NCBI GenBank assembly: GCA_913774795.1 | Contig: CAJYIL010000439.1 | Location: 1 to 11,565, forward strand | Length of the DNA: 11,565 nucleotides | Source of the DNA: Pseudobdellovibrionaceae bacterium | GTDB lineage: Bacteria; Bdellovibrionota; Bdellovibrionia; Bdellovibrionales; JAMPXM01 | Direction of reading: 5' to 3' | Shown: positions 1 through 7,472 of the stretch, piece by piece | How the letters are laid out: every line of letters starts with the position of its first letter | How positions within the stretch are numbered: position 1 is the first letter of the stretch | The notes under the pieces: model-generated | The model's database searches: none | What the model was told of the DNA's origin: nothing | What the model saw: only the letters and a program-made list of their open reading frames with translations | Position numbers and translations under genes: made by a program

Positions 1-1901
1 TGGCTTTCATCGCAAACTCGCACGGTGAACTCACCTATTACAACCAACGCTTCTACGATTACATCGGGCTCGGGCACGGTAAGGGGCGCGGGACCGAGTG
101 GAAGCAGCTTCCGATTCATCATCCCGATGATCTTGAGCGCACGATCGAGCGCTGGAATTACTCGGTCACGACGGGTGAGCCCTACGAGATCGAGTATCGG
201 CTTCGCCGCGCTGACGGCATGTACCGTTGGCATCTCGGGCGCGCCTTCGCCGATCGAGATTCGACTGGCCAGATCTCAGAGTGGTTCGGCACGAATACGG
301 ATATCCACGATCTTCGGGTGGCGCAAGAGCGCCTTCGTGACGCCGAAGCCACACTGAATCTGGCGCTGACGGCAGCCGACATTGGCTTTTGGGATTGGGA
401 TGCAGTCACCGGAGTGACGATTCTCTCACCGACTCTGATGAAGTCGTGGGGAATCGATCCGAAAACCTACCGAAACACGATGGATGAAGCGCTCGAAAGA
501 ATTCATCCCGACGACCGTGAGCGCGTGTGGGCGCAGATTCAAGAATCGACCTTCCAGAAAAAACGCTACGACGTCGAATATCGCGTGGTTCGCCCGGATG
601 GCGAACAGATCGTGGTCAATGCGAAGGGTCAGTTCTTCGTCGATGAGAGCGGTCGACCTCAACGTCTCAGCGGTGTTGCCATCGACATCACCGAGCGAAA
701 GCGTGCCGAACAAGAGCTTCGTGACGCGAGAACGGCCGCCGAAGGGGCCAACTCCGCGAAATCTGCTTTCCTAGCGAACATGTCGCACGAAATCCGCACA
801 CCACTTGGCGCGATCATGGGCTTTTCTGAGTTAGCGCAGCAGAGCGGCGCACTGTCTGAGGAGGCAGCGAACTTCGTCGACGTCGTCCACCGAAACTCGG
901 TTCAGGTTCTTAAAATCGTCGACGACATTCTTGATCTCGCGAAAGTTGAAGCGGGTCGCGTGTTGATCGAAAAGATTGAAACTCCACTCGTGACGTTCCT
1001 GGCCGACTTTACGTCATTGATGGGCTTTCGGGCGCGCGAGAACGGAATTAATTTTCGAGTCGAAGCGCTCACTGATTTGCCGGAGTTCGTCAGCATCGAC
1101 CCGACCCGCGTGCGCCAAATTTTGACTAACGTGGTCGGCAACGCGATCAAATTTACACCGAACGGCAGTGTCACACTCAGTGTTTCGTACACCAATGGTC
1201 GACTCGACTTCGGCGTGCGCGACACCGGGCGCGGGATTTCTCCAGAGCAAGCCACGCTTTTATTTCAACCGTTCGTTCAGGCCGATATCTCGACGACGCG
1301 TAAGTACGGTGGAACCGGTCTCGGTCTCGTGCTCACCAAGCGTCTATGCCAAACGATGGGCGGCGACTTCGTCTTAAAATATAGTCAGCTCGGAGTCGGT
1401 TCGCATTTCATCGCGTGGGTCGAAGCCGAGCGCACCGTGCACTCACGCATGCTTACATCTCAGGAGATCGTGTTCGAGCGCGCAGAGAAAAAGAATCCGC
1501 AAGGCGGCGCCGCGCTGCCGCTCGCGGGAATCCGGGTTCTCCTCGTCGAGGATTCACCGGACAACCAAGAACTTCTCCGGGTCATACTCGAGAAACAAGG
1601 CGTGATCTTCTCGCTCGCGAACAACGGGGCCGAAGGATTAAAGAAAGTCCTCAGTGAAGACTTCGATGTCGTTCTCATGGATGTTCAGATGCCAGTCATG
1701 GATGGACACGAAGCGGTCTCTAAAATGCGTGCTAGCGACTACCAGAAGCCGGTCATCGCACTCACCGCACATGCGATGAAGGAAGAATATGAACGCGCCA
1801 TGCGTTCGGGCTTTACTGATTATCTCTCGAAGCCTGTGAATCGCGCGGCGTTGGCGGAGAAAATTTTAAAGTACGGTCGCCCTACGGCTTCACCAGCGTG
1901 A
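1..1901 (+). CDS. Hybrid sensor histidine kinase, PAS-PAS-HisKA-HATPase-REC (5' partial)
   Basis: This is the C-terminal 632 codons of a hybrid two-component sensor kinase. The frame is open from base 3, so the gene starts left of the window and the ATG at 219 is internal. Numbering from base 3, residues 1 to about 108 form a PAS/PAC sensor domain (HPDD and YRLRRADG-type motifs), and about 118-238 form a second PAS ending in DITERKRAEQEL. A HisKA dimerisation helix carries the phospho-acceptor His262 in SHEIRTPL. The HATPase domain has N-box Asn376/Asn380, G1 Asp407 (DTGRG) and G2 436-442 (GGTGLGL). The C-terminal receiver has its phospho-acceptor Asp560 in LMDVQMPVMDG and conserved Lys610. 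No membrane segment is seen in this part. All catalytic motifs are intact, so kinase and internal phosphorelay activity are expected. No partner response regulator lies immediately downstream. The signal sensed is unknown. Confidence 0.96.
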   Translation, partial: AFIANSHGELTYYNQRFYDYIGLGHGKGRGTEWKQLPIHHPDDLERTIERWNYSVTTGEPYEIEYRLRRADGMYRWHLGRAFADRDSTGQISEWFGTNTDIHDLRVAQERLRDAEATLNLALTAADIGFWDWDAVTGVTILSPTLMKSWGIDPKTYRNTMDEALERIHPDDRERVWAQIQESTFQKKRYDVEYRVVRPDGEQIVVNAKGQFFVDESGRPQRLSGVAIDITERKRAEQELRDARTAAEGANSAKSAFLANMSHEIRTPLGAIMGFSELAQQSGALSEEAANFVDVVHRNSVQVLKIVDDILDLAKVEAGRVLIEKIETPLVTFLADFTSLMGFRARENGINFRVEALTDLPEFVSIDPTRVRQILTNVVGNAIKFTPNGSVTLSVSYTNGRLDFGVRDTGRGISPEQATLLFQPFVQADISTTRKYGGTGLGLVLTKRLCQTMGGDFVLKYSQLGVGSHFIAWVEAERTVHSRMLTSQEIVFERAEKKNPQGGAALPLAGIRVLLVEDSPDNQELLRVILEKQGVIFSLANNGAEGLKKVLSEDFDVVLMDVQMPVMDGHEAVSKMRASDYQKPVIALTAHAMKEEYERAMRSGFTDYLSKPVNRAALAEKILKYGRPTASPA

Positions 1902-1910
1902 TTCGCCTAA

Positions 1911-2579
1911 TTAAATGAAAGCGTGATTCGTTTTTACGGCTTGCAAGAGCGCTGCAGGATCATCAAAGACTTTCCAGGCGCCCGCCAGACTCAAAGATTC
2001 GCGACTCCAGCCGCCGCATGTGAGCGCGATTGTCTTCACGCCTGCGCTTGCGGCCGCTTCGATATCGTACGGGGTATCACCTACCATCACGGCTTGCCGC
2101 GCATCAACCTTGGCCTCGCCGAGCGCGGCCTGAATAATGTCGGGATCAGGCTTTGAATTTTCGACTTCGCTTGAGTTGGTTCGCGCATCGAAGAGATTTT
2201 CGAGATCGGCTTGGTGAAGCAAGAGCTTCAGATCTTTGGACGAGGCCGAAGTCGCAACGACCGTTTTGAAATCCTTGGCTTTTAGAGTCTCAATCAACTG
2301 GCGCGCGTGATCAAAGGCACGAAGAGTTGGGAGGTACTTGTCGCGAAAAATTTCTCCGCGCCGTTGCTCTAACTTTTGACCCTCGACATCGTCTTTCGAA
2401 ATTCCCGTGAGCTCAGGGAGAAGGTGATCGCCACCCATGCCGATACGCGACCGAATCTCATCGTAAGAAATCTCAAAACCGTTTTCTCGGAAAACGTCTT
2501 GCCACGCTTTCGCGTGAGGATCATTGCTGTCGATGAGTGTGCCGTCGATATCGAATAAAACGCATTTAATTGCCGACAC
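1911..2579 (-). CDS. HAD-superfamily hydrolase (phosphoglycolate phosphatase / beta-phosphoglucomutase-like)
   Basis: This 222-residue protein is a cytoplasmic HAD phosphatase of the capped (subfamily I) type. Motif I is D10-I-D12-G-T-L near the N-terminus (nucleophile and acid/base). Motif II is Ser111 in VVATSAS, motif III Lys143 in NSKPDPD, and motif IV Asp168/Asp172 in VMVGDTPYDIEAA. Residues about 18-90 are helical and form the expected cap. Length and motif order match phosphoglycolate phosphatase, pyrophosphatase PpaX and beta-phosphoglucomutase relatives. Substrate cannot be settled from sequence. The start is GTG at 2579, supported by an AAGGGGG ribosome-binding site 6 bases upstream. 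The gene converges with the hybrid kinase, with only 9 bases between stop codons, and is divergent from the cytochrome-like lipoprotein, so it is probably monocistronic. Confidence 0.92.
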   Translation of the reverse strand: MSAIKCVLFDIDGTLIDSNDPHAKAWQDVFRENGFEISYDEIRSRIGMGGDHLLPELTGISKDDVEGQKLEQRRGEIFRDKYLPTLRAFDHARQLIETLKAKDFKTVVATSASSKDLKLLLHQADLENLFDARTNSSEVENSKPDPDIIQAALGEAKVDARQAVMVGDTPYDIEAAASAGVKTIALTCGGWSRESLSLAGAWKVFDDPAALLQAVKTNHAFI

Positions 2580-2585
2580 CGTGCG

Positions 2586-2592
2586 CCCCCTT
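2586..2592 (-). promoter_or_regulatory. Ribosome-binding site of the HAD hydrolase
   Basis: The minus strand reads AAGGGGG, 6 bases before the GTG at 2579. It decides the GTG start; no ATG lies between it and motif I. Confidence 0.7.
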
Positions 2593-2764
2593 GTCTGCTT
2601 ATGGCATTCTCGGCGACAACGTTGAAGCTAAAGACCGAGGGTTGAACGAAACAGCATATCCTTTCGACACCGATCTCGGGTTCGTCCTGATCTGAGACGT
2701 TCGTCCAGAACCTCAAGGCCTGTGAGTGGAAGCTCGAGGTCGCCTCAATTACACTGATAAGACC

Positions 2765-2769
2765 GGAGG
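2765..2769 (+). promoter_or_regulatory. Ribosome-binding site that selects a TTG start
   Basis: A GGAGG core lies 5 bases before TTG 2775 but 15 bases (14 intervening) before ATG 2784. Spacing favours the TTG start for the downstream lipoprotein, although the ATG would also leave an intact export signal. Confidence 0.6.
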
Positions 2770-2774
2770 CCTCA

Positions 2775-3590
2775 TTGTCACCTATGCGCTCGTCTCAACC
2801 CATCGTGATCTTGGCGGCACTCCTTTCGCTCATTCCGTTTTTCCAGAATTGCGCTCCCAACTTTGCGGTTCAAAGCCAGTTCTCGGGAGAGAGCGTGATG
2901 AGCGATCCACTCGCTCCGAAGGTGATGATCAACATCGGTTCGCGGAGTCTAGCGGCCGACACGGTTGTTTCGGGTCTCAGCTACACCGCCGTCAACAACT
3001 CGGTTGCGACATTGACCTACACGTCGATTCCGCTCGGGAATTGTCTGCGGACGACGTCAACGAACTTCGTTTGTGCGAATCCGGGGACCCTCTCGATCAA
3101 GACGGATGCGACGGCGTCTGATAAAATAGCGCATGAAGCTGTTCTGACGGTCATTAGCGAGAATTCGCTCACGGCGCGCGGAAGTGGCCTTTACTCCACT
3201 CAATGTGCCAGTTGCCACGGAGCGCTCGCATCGTCTCAGAAACGCGGACGCAATCTGCAGCAGATTTCGGATTCGATGGTGTCGATTCCTGATATGACAT
3301 CGCTGTCGGGCCTCACACCGACCGATCTCATCGCCCTGAAGGTCGCTTTGTCGGGCGCTGCCACCCCGACACCGACGCCGGCACCGACGCCCACGCCGAC
3401 TCAGGCGCAGGCGCTCTATCAAAGTAAGTGTTCAGGCTGCCACGGCGAGTACACGTCGAGTTCGAAGAGAGGCCGCACGGCGGCTTCAATTTCAAATGCG
3501 ATTCAAAACAACGTAGGCGGAATGCGAACTCCGTCGCTATTGGCGCTGACCAGCACCGAGATCGACATGATCGTCGATGCTCTCCGCTAG
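2775..3590 (+). CDS. Exported lipoprotein with two c-type heme (CxxCH) domains
   Basis: This 271-residue protein is predicted to be exported and to carry two covalently bound hemes. The N-terminus has a hydrophobic segment (about 9-22) ending in FFQNC26, read here as a non-canonical lipobox with Cys26 lipidated. Residues about 45-130 look beta-rich and Ig-like, with one Cys pair. Then come two small cytochrome-c-like domains: C144-A-S-C147-H148 and C219-S-G-C222-H223. Both are followed by a similar SS-x-KRGR stretch, so they probably arose by internal duplication. Candidate distal Met ligands are Met168 or Met174 and Met250. A Thr-Pro linker (about 197-209) separates them. The role is presumably periplasmic or outer-membrane electron transfer; the redox partner is unknown. 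No terminal oxidase or other redox gene is nearby. An alternative start is ATG 2784. Confidence 0.88.
   Translation: MSPMRSSQPIVILAALLSLIPFFQNCAPNFAVQSQFSGESVMSDPLAPKVMINIGSRSLAADTVVSGLSYTAVNNSVATLTYTSIPLGNCLRTTSTNFVCANPGTLSIKTDATASDKIAHEAVLTVISENSLTARGSGLYSTQCASCHGALASSQKRGRNLQQISDSMVSIPDMTSLSGLTPTDLIALKVALSGAATPTPTPAPTPTPTQAQALYQSKCSGCHGEYTSSSKRGRTAASISNAIQNNVGGMRTPSLLALTSTEIDMIVDALR
3363..3404 (+). repeat. Thr-Pro low-complexity linker repeat
   Basis: These 14 codons alternate Thr and Pro with one Ala and a final Gln, mainly ACG/ACC and CCG. They form a flexible extended spacer between the two heme domains. Such short-period DNA is a candidate for length variation between strains. Confidence 0.85.
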
Positions 3591-3616
3591 GTGGCGCCAT
3601 TTCCCCTGTCTGATTT

Positions 3617-4321
3617 TTACTTCTGGAGTTCGCTGAGTCGCTGATCGTAAGACTTTTTTAAGCACGACAAGATGTCAGTCGAGGCATCCGTGCATTCGTC
3701 TCGGCTTTTGATCCATTCGGTCTGTGCCTTCTGAACCCCGTCTTGTTTCTTCGAATTTTTGAAGCGGCGGCTCACTTCGCGATCGCGGTCGGCCAAGTCG
3801 CTTTCGGCACAAATGAGTGATTCGATCAATGTTATGCGACCCTCGCACTTAAAACTCGGGCGTTGGCTGAGTCGCGCGAGCTTGAGCGTTGAACCTGCGA
3901 TGGTCTGACCGCCCGACTCAGCGTACTCGCAATTCTTGAAATCGAGCCGAAGAGACGTGCCTTTTGGGGAGAGCGAGATTTCGCAAGATTTGCCGCGTGC
4001 GGATCCAATTGTCTCGACGCTGACCCGATTCGTTTTGAGGTCGATGACGAGTTTTTGCGTCGGCCCTGAGTCGCGCAGCGCCTCTCCTCGAAAAGTCGCG
4101 CTGTTCGAACGCCCCTCGGCAAAACACGCGCTCGTTTGGTCGATTTCGACGAGCGCTCGCTCGCCTTTGATCTTTTTGATGATCATGCTGGAGTCGCCGC
4201 AACCGTCAGTGCCGGCCTGTCTCCAGATTCCCGTCGAGAGTTGGGTTTGAACCTGGGCTTTCGCATGAAAGACCCATGCCCCGATTGCGAAAACGAAGAT
4301 AGGTATTGCTTTAAGATGCAT
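3617..4321 (-). CDS. Periplasmic protein with C-terminal LprI-like (DUF1311) domain
   Basis: This 234-residue protein has an N-terminal signal peptide (hydrophobic 5-19, predicted cleavage after AKA at 22). Its last 80 residues fit the lysozyme-inhibitor LprI / DUF1311 family. There is PSFKC159, then IESLIC171-x-x-x-x-L-x-x-x-D (family pattern of an acidic residue, IC, L and D), then W203-x-x-x-R-D-x-C210 and C220-L-x-x-x-Y-x-x-R. The four cysteines are positioned for two disulfides. Residues 23-155 form a beta-rich N-terminal region with four further cysteines (41, 66, 113, 131) that I do not recognise. The family name comes from the Mycobacterium protein LprI, reported to inhibit lysozyme, but most members are uncharacterised. 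A role in protecting the cell wall is therefore only a possibility. It converges with the lipoprotein gene. The ribosome-binding site (GAAG before ATG 4321) is weak. Confidence 0.85.
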   Translation of the reverse strand: MHLKAIPIFVFAIGAWVFHAKAQVQTQLSTGIWRQAGTDGCGDSSMIIKKIKGERALVEIDQTSACFAEGRSNSATFRGEALRDSGPTQKLVIDLKTNRVSVETIGSARGKSCEISLSPKGTSLRLDFKNCEYAESGGQTIAGSTLKLARLSQRPSFKCEGRITLIESLICAESDLADRDREVSRRFKNSKKQDGVQKAQTEWIKSRDECTDASTDILSCLKKSYDQRLSELQK

Positions 4322-4439
4322 GCTTCACGATATCGATTCCAGAAATTAAAACAAGCTCAACAGTTGGCTCAAATAAGTTCTGGTCACGGACTAAAGCCAA
4401 CATCAATTCTTTGCTCTTTACGGAGCCACGTGGTGACAT

Positions 4440-4457
4440 TGAGATGCACGCATCTCA
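4440..4457 (-). terminator. Hairpin at the end of the kinase-receiver operon
   Basis: TGAGATG, loop CACG, CATCTCA: a perfect 7-bp stem with a 4-base loop that includes the receiver stop codon (4455-4457). On the minus strand it lacks a following U-run, so it is a weak intrinsic terminator at best. On the plus strand it is followed by five T's, although no plus-strand transcript is expected here. It could equally be an mRNA 3'-end stabiliser. Confidence 0.35.
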
Positions 4458-4829
4458 CTTTTTGGTCATCGCTCGCGCTAGCGTACCTACAAGACTCTCA
4501 ACACTAAACGGCTTTACGAAGACGTCTACGGCACCCAACGCGAGGAACTGAGCTTTAGTTAAGTCGTTGAAGCCTGAGCAGACAAAAATCTTCGGAGGCG
4601 AAGGAAAGCTGGCCATGGTCTGTTTAATCAGAGTAATGCCGTCTCCTCCGGGCATTCGCACATCAGTCACGATAAAATCGAAAGGCTCCTGACCGATCAT
4701 CTCGAACGCGATCTGACCGTTTTGTGCTTGGCGCGCGATCGCACCTTCTAAGACAAAAAAGTTTGCCAGCAAATCTCGAAGGTCTGGATCATCCTCGACG
4801 ACCAAAATCTTCAAGCCAGTCAGACTCAT
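4455..4829 (-). CDS. Single-domain response regulator (receiver only)
   Basis: This 124-residue protein consists only of a CheY-like receiver fold. The acidic pocket is E12-D13-D14, the phospho-acceptor is Asp56 in VTDVRMPGGDG, the switch residue is Ser85 (FVCSG), and Lys106 lies in FVKPF. There is no DNA-binding or enzymatic output domain, so it likely acts through protein contact or as a phosphorelay intermediate. The ATG at 4829 overlaps the TGA of the upstream kinase gene as ATGA, so translation is probably coupled and the two are cognate partners. A longer in-frame start at 4904 would only add residues encoded inside the kinase gene and is rejected. The next gene on the strand (DUF1311) begins 133 bases further on and is probably separate. 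Confidence 0.93.
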   Translation of the reverse strand: MSLTGLKILVVEDDPDLRDLLANFFVLEGAIARQAQNGQIAFEMIGQEPFDFIVTDVRMPGGDGITLIKQTMASFPSPPKIFVCSGFNDLTKAQFLALGAVDVFVKPFSVESLVGTLARAMTKK

Positions 4830-6907
4830 AGTGCGATCTTCTTCCCAGCATCGTCGCGAAAATGACAGACAGGCAGCTCTAGCGTGAATCGCGTATTCGG
4901 ACATTTTGAGTCGTACGTGAGATTCCCACCGTGACTCTTCGCAATTCCGCTCGCAATACTCAGCCCGAGTCCCGTCCCGCTTCCGGGCTCTTTCGTCGTA
5001 AAAAACGGCTCCATCATTTTACTGACGGTCTTCGAATCGATTCCTTGACCACTGTCCGTGACTGAGATCGCGACGTCTTGGTCATTTTTAAAAACAGAAA
5101 TGTCGATCCACTTTTCGTCCCGCCCGGAAATCGCATCGAATGCATTGTTCAGCAAGTTCATCGCAACTTGAGAAATCTGCGCGGGTCTGCACAACACTTT
5201 AATGTCGCATTCGAGATTTTGATTCAGCGTCACGCCGCTGTTCTTGAATTTTTCACTGCAAAGTTCGAGAGTGCTTTCTAAGATTTCTCGGAGATCCGCC
5301 TCGACCATTGGATCCTCATCCGCATTTCGAGAGAAGGTTCGAAGTCCGGTGACGATCTTCGCGATGCGATCGACGGTTGTCTCGATCTTTTTGAGCGGCA
5401 CCAAGAGATCATCGCGATGACAGTCGTTCTTCAACCGCATCTTCGCCATCTCTGCATGACCGACAATGATCGCGAGTGGCGTGTTAATTTCGTGCGCGAT
5501 TCCTCCAGCCATTTCTCCGAGTGAAGCCATCTTTGACGAATGCAGTAAGGTCCGCTGTGCTTCCTTCTGTTTTGTAATATCGAAGCGAATCGACACGTAG
5601 CCGACTTCTTCCGTGCCAGGTAATTTGATTGGGGCGATCGTGGTATGGACCCAGTAGGTCGACCCGTCCTTTCGACGGTTCTGAATCTCACCGCTCCACG
5701 TGTTCGTCGCAGCGATCGTTCGCCAAAGATCGCTAAAGAATTCTTTTGAGTGGAAGCCCGAATTCAAGATGCGATGATCTTGCCCTAGGAGTTCATGCTC
5801 TTCGAAGCCGCTGATCTCGACAAATTTCTTGTTCGCAAAAGTGATCTTACCGCGCGAGTCCGTCATGGCCACGATCGCTGAGTCTTCAAGAGCCAAGAAG
5901 AGGCTCTCGTGATGGCTCCTCAAAATTTTTTCTTGATGAATGTTGCTGATGATCCCACCGACTGCGGTCACCTCACCAGAAGAATCCTTGATTGGGAAGT
6001 AGCTGAGAAAGTACCACAGTGGTCCTTGAGCGGTTGGCAAAAGATATTCTAGATTTTTGGAACTGCCAGTTTCAAAAACAAAACGAGACTCCTTCGTGAG
6101 CAGATCAACGTCACGCGCAGCGAAGAGATCCTGCGGCGACGAACCGATGAGTTTCGCTCTAGAAATATTGAAGGCCTTCTCGAACGCTAGATTGCAATGC
6201 GTGTAAACTCCGGCAGAATTCCGGACAAAAAAGATGCTGGGCGAAGCATCTATAATGGTCTGCAGAAAATCCTTTTGTTCCACTAGCGCCAGATGGGCCG
6301 ACTCGATTTTTTGATTCGCCTCCCTCAACAAATCAATCTTCGAAGCAGCCCTCGACAACAAATCCTCGATCACACTCTCATGTCTTCTAATCTTGATTAA
6401 AAACATAAAGAGGAAAGTCGCCGACATTAAGAATGCGCCGATAAAGTTAAGAAGTGCAAAGCGCGTTATAAAACCGCTCTGACTCAACAGACTGACGTTC
6501 ACGGCGGCCTGCCACTTAGCGGAGACCAGAATTCCCGTCGCTGAGGTCAAAGCCGCACTCAGAATGCTCCAGCGAAACTCGTCAGGTTTGAATAGCAGGA
6601 GCGAGAGCGCAAGAAACGGAAGACAGTAGAAATGAAGGTTTCCTTCGTGACCTAAAAAACTTGAGCAAACGAATAAGTCGATATTACAGATCATGACCAG
6701 CAGCAACCGCGACGCTTTAGGTTTCTGTGCGCGCTTGAGCAAGATGACGATGGGATTGGCGATCAAAGTCACTACGGTCAAGTAAACAGCGGCGCTATTC
6801 AAACCGACCCAACAAAACATAAATACGTAGGCGCAGATGGCGACGACAATAACCAGATGCATCCATCCGAATAAGCTCTCTCGCTTTAACTCTCTGTCGT
6901 TGGTCAC
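4826..6907 (-). CDS. Membrane sensor histidine kinase, 6TM-PAS-PAS-HisKA-HATPase
   Basis: This 693-residue protein is an inner-membrane sensor kinase. About six hydrophobic helices lie within residues 16-172, with a short LGHEGNLHFYCLPF-type segment between helices that resembles N-terminal sensor regions of some bacterial kinases and cyclases. A helical linker (about 176-215) leads to PAS 1 (about 216-325) and PAS 2 (about 335-448). HisKA contains His472 in GGIAHEINTPL. HATPase has Asn584/Asn588 (N-box), D618-S-G (G1) and GSGTGLGL 642-649 (G2), and FFTTK precedes the lid. All motifs are intact and class I-like. It has no receiver of its own; the coupled downstream single receiver is the likely partner. 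The start is GTG 6907, with AGGA only a few bases upstream. No ATG, GTG or TTG lies further upstream in the open frame; Met16 is an alternative. Confidence 0.94.
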   Translation of the reverse strand: MTNDRELKRESLFGWMHLVIVVAICAYVFMFCWVGLNSAAVYLTVVTLIANPIVILLKRAQKPKASRLLLVMICNIDLFVCSSFLGHEGNLHFYCLPFLALSLLLFKPDEFRWSILSAALTSATGILVSAKWQAAVNVSLLSQSGFITRFALLNFIGAFLMSATFLFMFLIKIRRHESVIEDLLSRAASKIDLLREANQKIESAHLALVEQKDFLQTIIDASPSIFFVRNSAGVYTHCNLAFEKAFNISRAKLIGSSPQDLFAARDVDLLTKESRFVFETGSSKNLEYLLPTAQGPLWYFLSYFPIKDSSGEVTAVGGIISNIHQEKILRSHHESLFLALEDSAIVAMTDSRGKITFANKKFVEISGFEEHELLGQDHRILNSGFHSKEFFSDLWRTIAATNTWSGEIQNRRKDGSTYWVHTTIAPIKLPGTEEVGYVSIRFDITKQKEAQRTLLHSSKMASLGEMAGGIAHEINTPLAIIVGHAEMAKMRLKNDCHRDDLLVPLKKIETTVDRIAKIVTGLRTFSRNADEDPMVEADLREILESTLELCSEKFKNSGVTLNQNLECDIKVLCRPAQISQVAMNLLNNAFDAISGRDEKWIDISVFKNDQDVAISVTDSGQGIDSKTVSKMMEPFFTTKEPGSGTGLGLSIASGIAKSHGGNLTYDSKCPNTRFTLELPVCHFRDDAGKKIAL

Positions 6908-7152
6908 AATTCCTGCCCACGCCTTCGTCTTGCAAAGCCAAGTTGCATAAATAAAACCAATATTACAGAAGCAAGTTGTGCGACTGCAGGCCAGGTCTGT
7001 TTTGTCCGGAAATCTTCTTCGCGAGCTTTGCGAAAACAGTCAGCGAAGCTAATGCTATTTTGCTTGATCTACCCGACTAGTTCACTCAAGGCCGACGATT
7101 CACTGTTCACAAAATAGCGAAACGCAAAAGTCACCAACCCGTAAATTCCGAC
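6904..7152 (-). pseudogene. Possible decayed small membrane-protein gene upstream of the kinase
   Basis: In one minus-strand frame there are 27 codons, a TAG (7069-7071), and then 54 codons ending at TGA 6904-6906. The last part has a hydrophobic run (about AQLASVILVLFMQLGF) followed by four Arg, which looks like a C-terminal membrane anchor with a positive inside. The TGA overlaps the kinase GTG start. A GTG-initiated frame just upstream (start 7193) reaches the same place in a shifted frame. The pattern fits a gene of about 100 codons with one frameshift and one nonsense change. Chance cannot be excluded: no family is recognised, and no good start or ribosome-binding site precedes it. Confidence 0.3.
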
Positions 7153-7472
7153 TCAATGCCCAGCGCGATGCTTTTCGGTGGGGTTAGAGTCACCGACGTC
7201 GACTGGCGTAACTGCTGACCCTAGAACTGTAAAACGGTTCCGAGAGTTACGATCAGCGGGATTGACTCTCTTTCATCGGTTGTCACTCAGATCACGCGCA
7301 CTTAATCGAAAACAGTTGATCCGGTGATCGGCTGAAATGAAAAACTCTGGACTCTGCACTAAATCTCGACGACGAGCTGATCTCTTGCGATCCGTTGTTC
7401 GTCTGGAATCAGGTCTCAAACATCTGACGAAGCGAGCATTCATTCCCCGACAAGCATCTAGGAAACGCCGAG
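6908..7472. other. 565-base gap with decayed minus-strand frames, no intact gene
   Basis: I find no intact gene here. Two minus-strand stretches are protein-like but broken. The first is a 54-codon frame (6907-7068) ending in a TGA that overlaps the kinase GTG as GTGA. Its upstream part in the same frame (7072-7152) is cut off by a TAG at 7069-7071. The second is a frame ending near 7130, shifted relative to the first. The rest (7200-7472) contains Arg-rich short frames typical of chance. Promoters for the kinase operon (minus) and the helix-turn-helix gene (plus) must lie here, but I could not place convincing -35/-10 pairs. Confidence 0.6.
7460..7465 (+). promoter_or_regulatory. Ribosome-binding site of the HTH gene
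   Basis: AGGAAA ends 7 bases before ATG 7473. It supports this start, which is the only ATG after the in-frame TGA at 7425. Confidence 0.6.

Noticed and set aside
219..1901. ATG at 219 as the start of the hybrid kinase
   Set aside because: The frame is open to base 3 and the upstream codons complete a PAS domain, so the true start is outside the window.
3592..3599. Palindrome TGGCGCCA between convergent genes as a terminator
   Set aside because: It is a loopless 8-base palindrome with no following T-run; no convincing terminator is visible in this 26-base gap.
4426..4433. CCACGTGG palindrome as an operator
   Set aside because: A single 8-base palindrome downstream of an operon, with no second copy near a promoter, is not enough to call a binding site.
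4830..4904. Extended N-terminus of the single-domain receiver from a start at 4904
   Set aside because: The extra residues come from an alternate frame of the kinase C-terminus; ATG 4829 overlaps the kinase stop and begins immediately before the receiver fold.
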